In this document: in pieces, positions 62,610 to 64,000 of the stretch
Layout of the letters: every line of letters begins with the position of its first letter
How positions within the stretch are numbered: the first letter of the stretch is position 1
Assembly (NCBI GenBank): GCA_013519935.1
Contig: JACDUA010000001.1
Span: forward strand, 123,982-187,981
Direction of reading: 5' to 3'
From: Ectothiorhodospiraceae bacterium WFHF3C12
GTDB taxonomy: Bacteria > Pseudomonadota > Gammaproteobacteria > Nitrococcales > Nitrococcaceae
DNA length: 64,000 nt
The notes under the pieces: model-generated
Seen by the model: only the letters and a program-made list of their open reading frames with translations
Databases searched by the model: none
Told to the model about the DNA's origin: nothing
Translations under genes and position numbers: made by a program

Positions 62610-64000
62610 ATGTCCGACAACACCATCCGCGTGCGCGGCGCGCGCCAGAACAACCTGCGCAACCTGGACCTGGACATCCCGCTCGGCGAGCTGGTGGTGG
62701 TCACCGGCGTCAGCGGTTCCGGAAAATCTTCCCTGGCATTCGATACCATCTATTCGGAAGGCCAGCGTCGCTACGTCGAGACGTTTTCGCCCTACGCCCG
62801 GCAGTTTCTGGACCGCATGGACAAACCGGCCGCCGAGCGCATCGAGGGCATCCCGCCGGCCATTGCCATCGATCAGACCAACCCGGTGCGCACCTCCCGG
62901 TCCACGGTCGGGACCATGACCGAGCTGAACGATCACCTGAAGCTGCTCTTCGCCCGGGCCGCGCAGCTCTATTGCGGGCGGTGCGGCCAACCCGTCCGCC
63001 GCGACAACGCCCAGAGCGTGCTGGCGCGGCTGCTGGAACGCGGCGGGGGCGAGCGCGCCATGGTCACCTTCCGGGTACCGCGGCCGAAGAGCCTCAGCCT
63101 GGCGGACCTCCAGGCGGAGCTCGGTGCCCAGGGCTATACGCGTTTTCACACCAGCGACGACGACGGCATAGACGTCGTGCAGGACCGCGTCCGACTCGAT
63201 GCGGACCGCGGCGATCGCATCGTCGAGGCCCTGGAGGCGGCCTTTACCCATGGGCGCGGGCACCTGGCGGTGCACCTGCTGGACGCCGAGCGCGAGCCAA
63301 TGCAGACCTGGCGCTTCTCCAGCGAGCTGCATTGCGCCGACTGTGGCATCGACTACCGCCAGCCCATTCCCAACAGCTTCTCGTTCAACTCGCCGGTCGG
63401 AGCCTGCGAGACCTGCCGTGGCTTCGGCCGGGTCATGGGCATCGACTACGACCTGGTGATTCCGGACAAAACCCGGACGCTGGCGGACGGGGCCATCAGG
63501 CCGTGGCAATCCGGCAAGTCGCGGGAGTGCCAGGATGACCTCATGGCCTTTGCCCGGCGACGCGGCGTGGCCACGGACATCCCCTGGCAGGATCTGCCGG
63601 AGGCCGACAGGCGCTGGGTCATCGAGGGCGAAGGGTCGTGGAACGGGCGACGCTGGTACGGCGTGCAGCGGTATTTCGACTACATGGAGTCGAAGAGCTA
63701 CAAGATGCACATGCGCGTACTGCTGTCCAAGTACCGCTCCTACGAGCCTTGCCCCGACTGTCGGGGCGCCCGCCTGAAAAGCGAGAGCCTGTACTGGCGA
63801 CTGGGCCGGCGGTCGGACTCCGACGCCGTCATGGCACCCGAGGCGCGCTTTCGCCCGGCCGAGGCGGGGCTGGACGGGGCTCGGTGGGCGGCGCTCCCGG
63901 GCCTGAACATTCACGATATCATGCTGCTGCCGCTGGAACGCGCCGAACGCTTCTTCCGCGAGGTACACCTGCCGGCGCCGCTGGACGAAGCCACCGCCCT
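62610..64000 (+). CDS. UvrA-family excinuclease ABC subunit A-like protein, N-terminal part
   Basis: 463 visible codons from ATG 62610 (ACGAGG upstream), running off the right edge. Seen are IRVRGARQNNLRNLDLDIPL, Walker A VTGVSGSGKSSLAFDT, GQRRYVETFSPYARQFLDRM, the SRSTVGTMTELNDHLKLLFA segment, and a zinc motif CADCGIDY ... ACETCRGFG, then CPDCRGARLK. UvrA recognises damaged DNA in nucleotide excision repair. The region after RSTVGT and an extra CGRCG pair differ from canonical UvrA and suggest a UvrA paralogue; this is not settled without the rest of the gene. Confidence 0.88.
   Translation, partial: MSDNTIRVRGARQNNLRNLDLDIPLGELVVVTGVSGSGKSSLAFDTIYSEGQRRYVETFSPYARQFLDRMDKPAAERIEGIPPAIAIDQTNPVRTSRSTVGTMTELNDHLKLLFARAAQLYCGRCGQPVRRDNAQSVLARLLERGGGERAMVTFRVPRPKSLSLADLQAELGAQGYTRFHTSDDDGIDVVQDRVRLDADRGDRIVEALEAAFTHGRGHLAVHLLDAEREPMQTWRFSSELHCADCGIDYRQPIPNSFSFNSPVGACETCRGFGRVMGIDYDLVIPDKTRTLADGAIRPWQSGKSRECQDDLMAFARRRGVATDIPWQDLPEADRRWVIEGEGSWNGRRWYGVQRYFDYMESKSYKMHMRVLLSKYRSYEPCPDCRGARLKSESLYWRLGRRSDSDAVMAPEARFRPAEAGLDGARWAALPGLNIHDIMLLPLERAERFFREVHLPAPLDEATA

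Overview
The window is about two-thirds GC and densely coded. Its gene content points to a halophilic gammaproteobacterium, most likely of the Ectothiorhodospiraceae or a close relative. Supporting this are a 2,4-diaminobutyrate acetyltransferase of ectoine synthesis, the nudJ-mnmA-hflD order, clpS-clpA, ppk1/ppx/sixA, a phasin and a complete glyoxylate bypass spread over three loci. The family assignment is inferred from gene content, not from a marker gene. No tRNA, rRNA, CRISPR array, integrase or insertion sequence is visible.

Layout. 1-2.5 kb: start of clpA, clpS, then aceA (isocitrate lyase) with a clear terminator, all on the minus strand; a LysR regulator is divergent from aceA across an AT-rich, palindrome-bearing region. 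4.0-6.3 kb: nudJ-mnmA-hflD. 6.5-9.3 kb: acnA. 9.5-14 kb: an ATP-grasp ligase, an ornithine cyclodeaminase homologue, a DUF1289 protein and a large CocE/NonD hydrolase. 14.1-17.1 kb: DksA-type zinc finger, recQ and a HIT protein. 17.2-21.6 kb: an ectA without ectB or ectC beside it, an AEC transporter, an alpha/beta hydrolase and two SDR enzymes. 21.8-25.2 kb: an envelope module (His-rich secreted protein, glycine-zipper protein, PepSY protein) leading into a PhoP/PhoQ-like two-component system. 25-34.6 kb: DUF, MFS transporter, C45 hydrolase, GNAT, putative molybdenum carrier, BON protein, glcB (malate synthase G), DUF2845 and a LutA-type Fe-S protein.

34.6-44 kb: a pair of 31-bp inverted repeats framing an AT-richer spacer, an NAD epimerase, a MotY-like OmpA protein, an HDOD-GAF protein, a FrnE-like DsbA protein, a thioesterase, PhnP, and a TetR regulator divergent from an acyl-CoA synthetase/GNAT (Pat-like) protein with a palindromic operator between them.

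44-53.7 kb is the most interesting region: a compact lipid/polyketide-type locus in two convergent blocks. The plus strand carries darA-like flavoprotein, darB-like ketosynthase, a small HTH-like protein and a BtrH-like acyltransferase, the last three joined by 4-bp overlaps. The minus strand carries ABC ATPase, ABC-2 permease, acyl carrier protein, FabF-like ketosynthase and a ketosynthase-like partner lacking the active-site Cys. Together these suggest assembly of a dialkylresorcinol or cyclohexanedione-type lipid, acyl transfer from a dedicated ACP, and export or membrane placement by a dedicated ABC system. The usual reductase, dehydratase and acyltransferase genes of aryl-polyene/flexirubin clusters are absent.

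54-64 kb: yceI, a small basic ORF, ahcY of the short archaeal/Thermotoga-like length, cnoX-like thioredoxin, polyphosphate kinase and exopolyphosphatase (convergent) followed by sixA, a phasin, and the start of a UvrA-family gene running off the end. Many long antiparallel ORFs are shadows caused by high GC and were left out.
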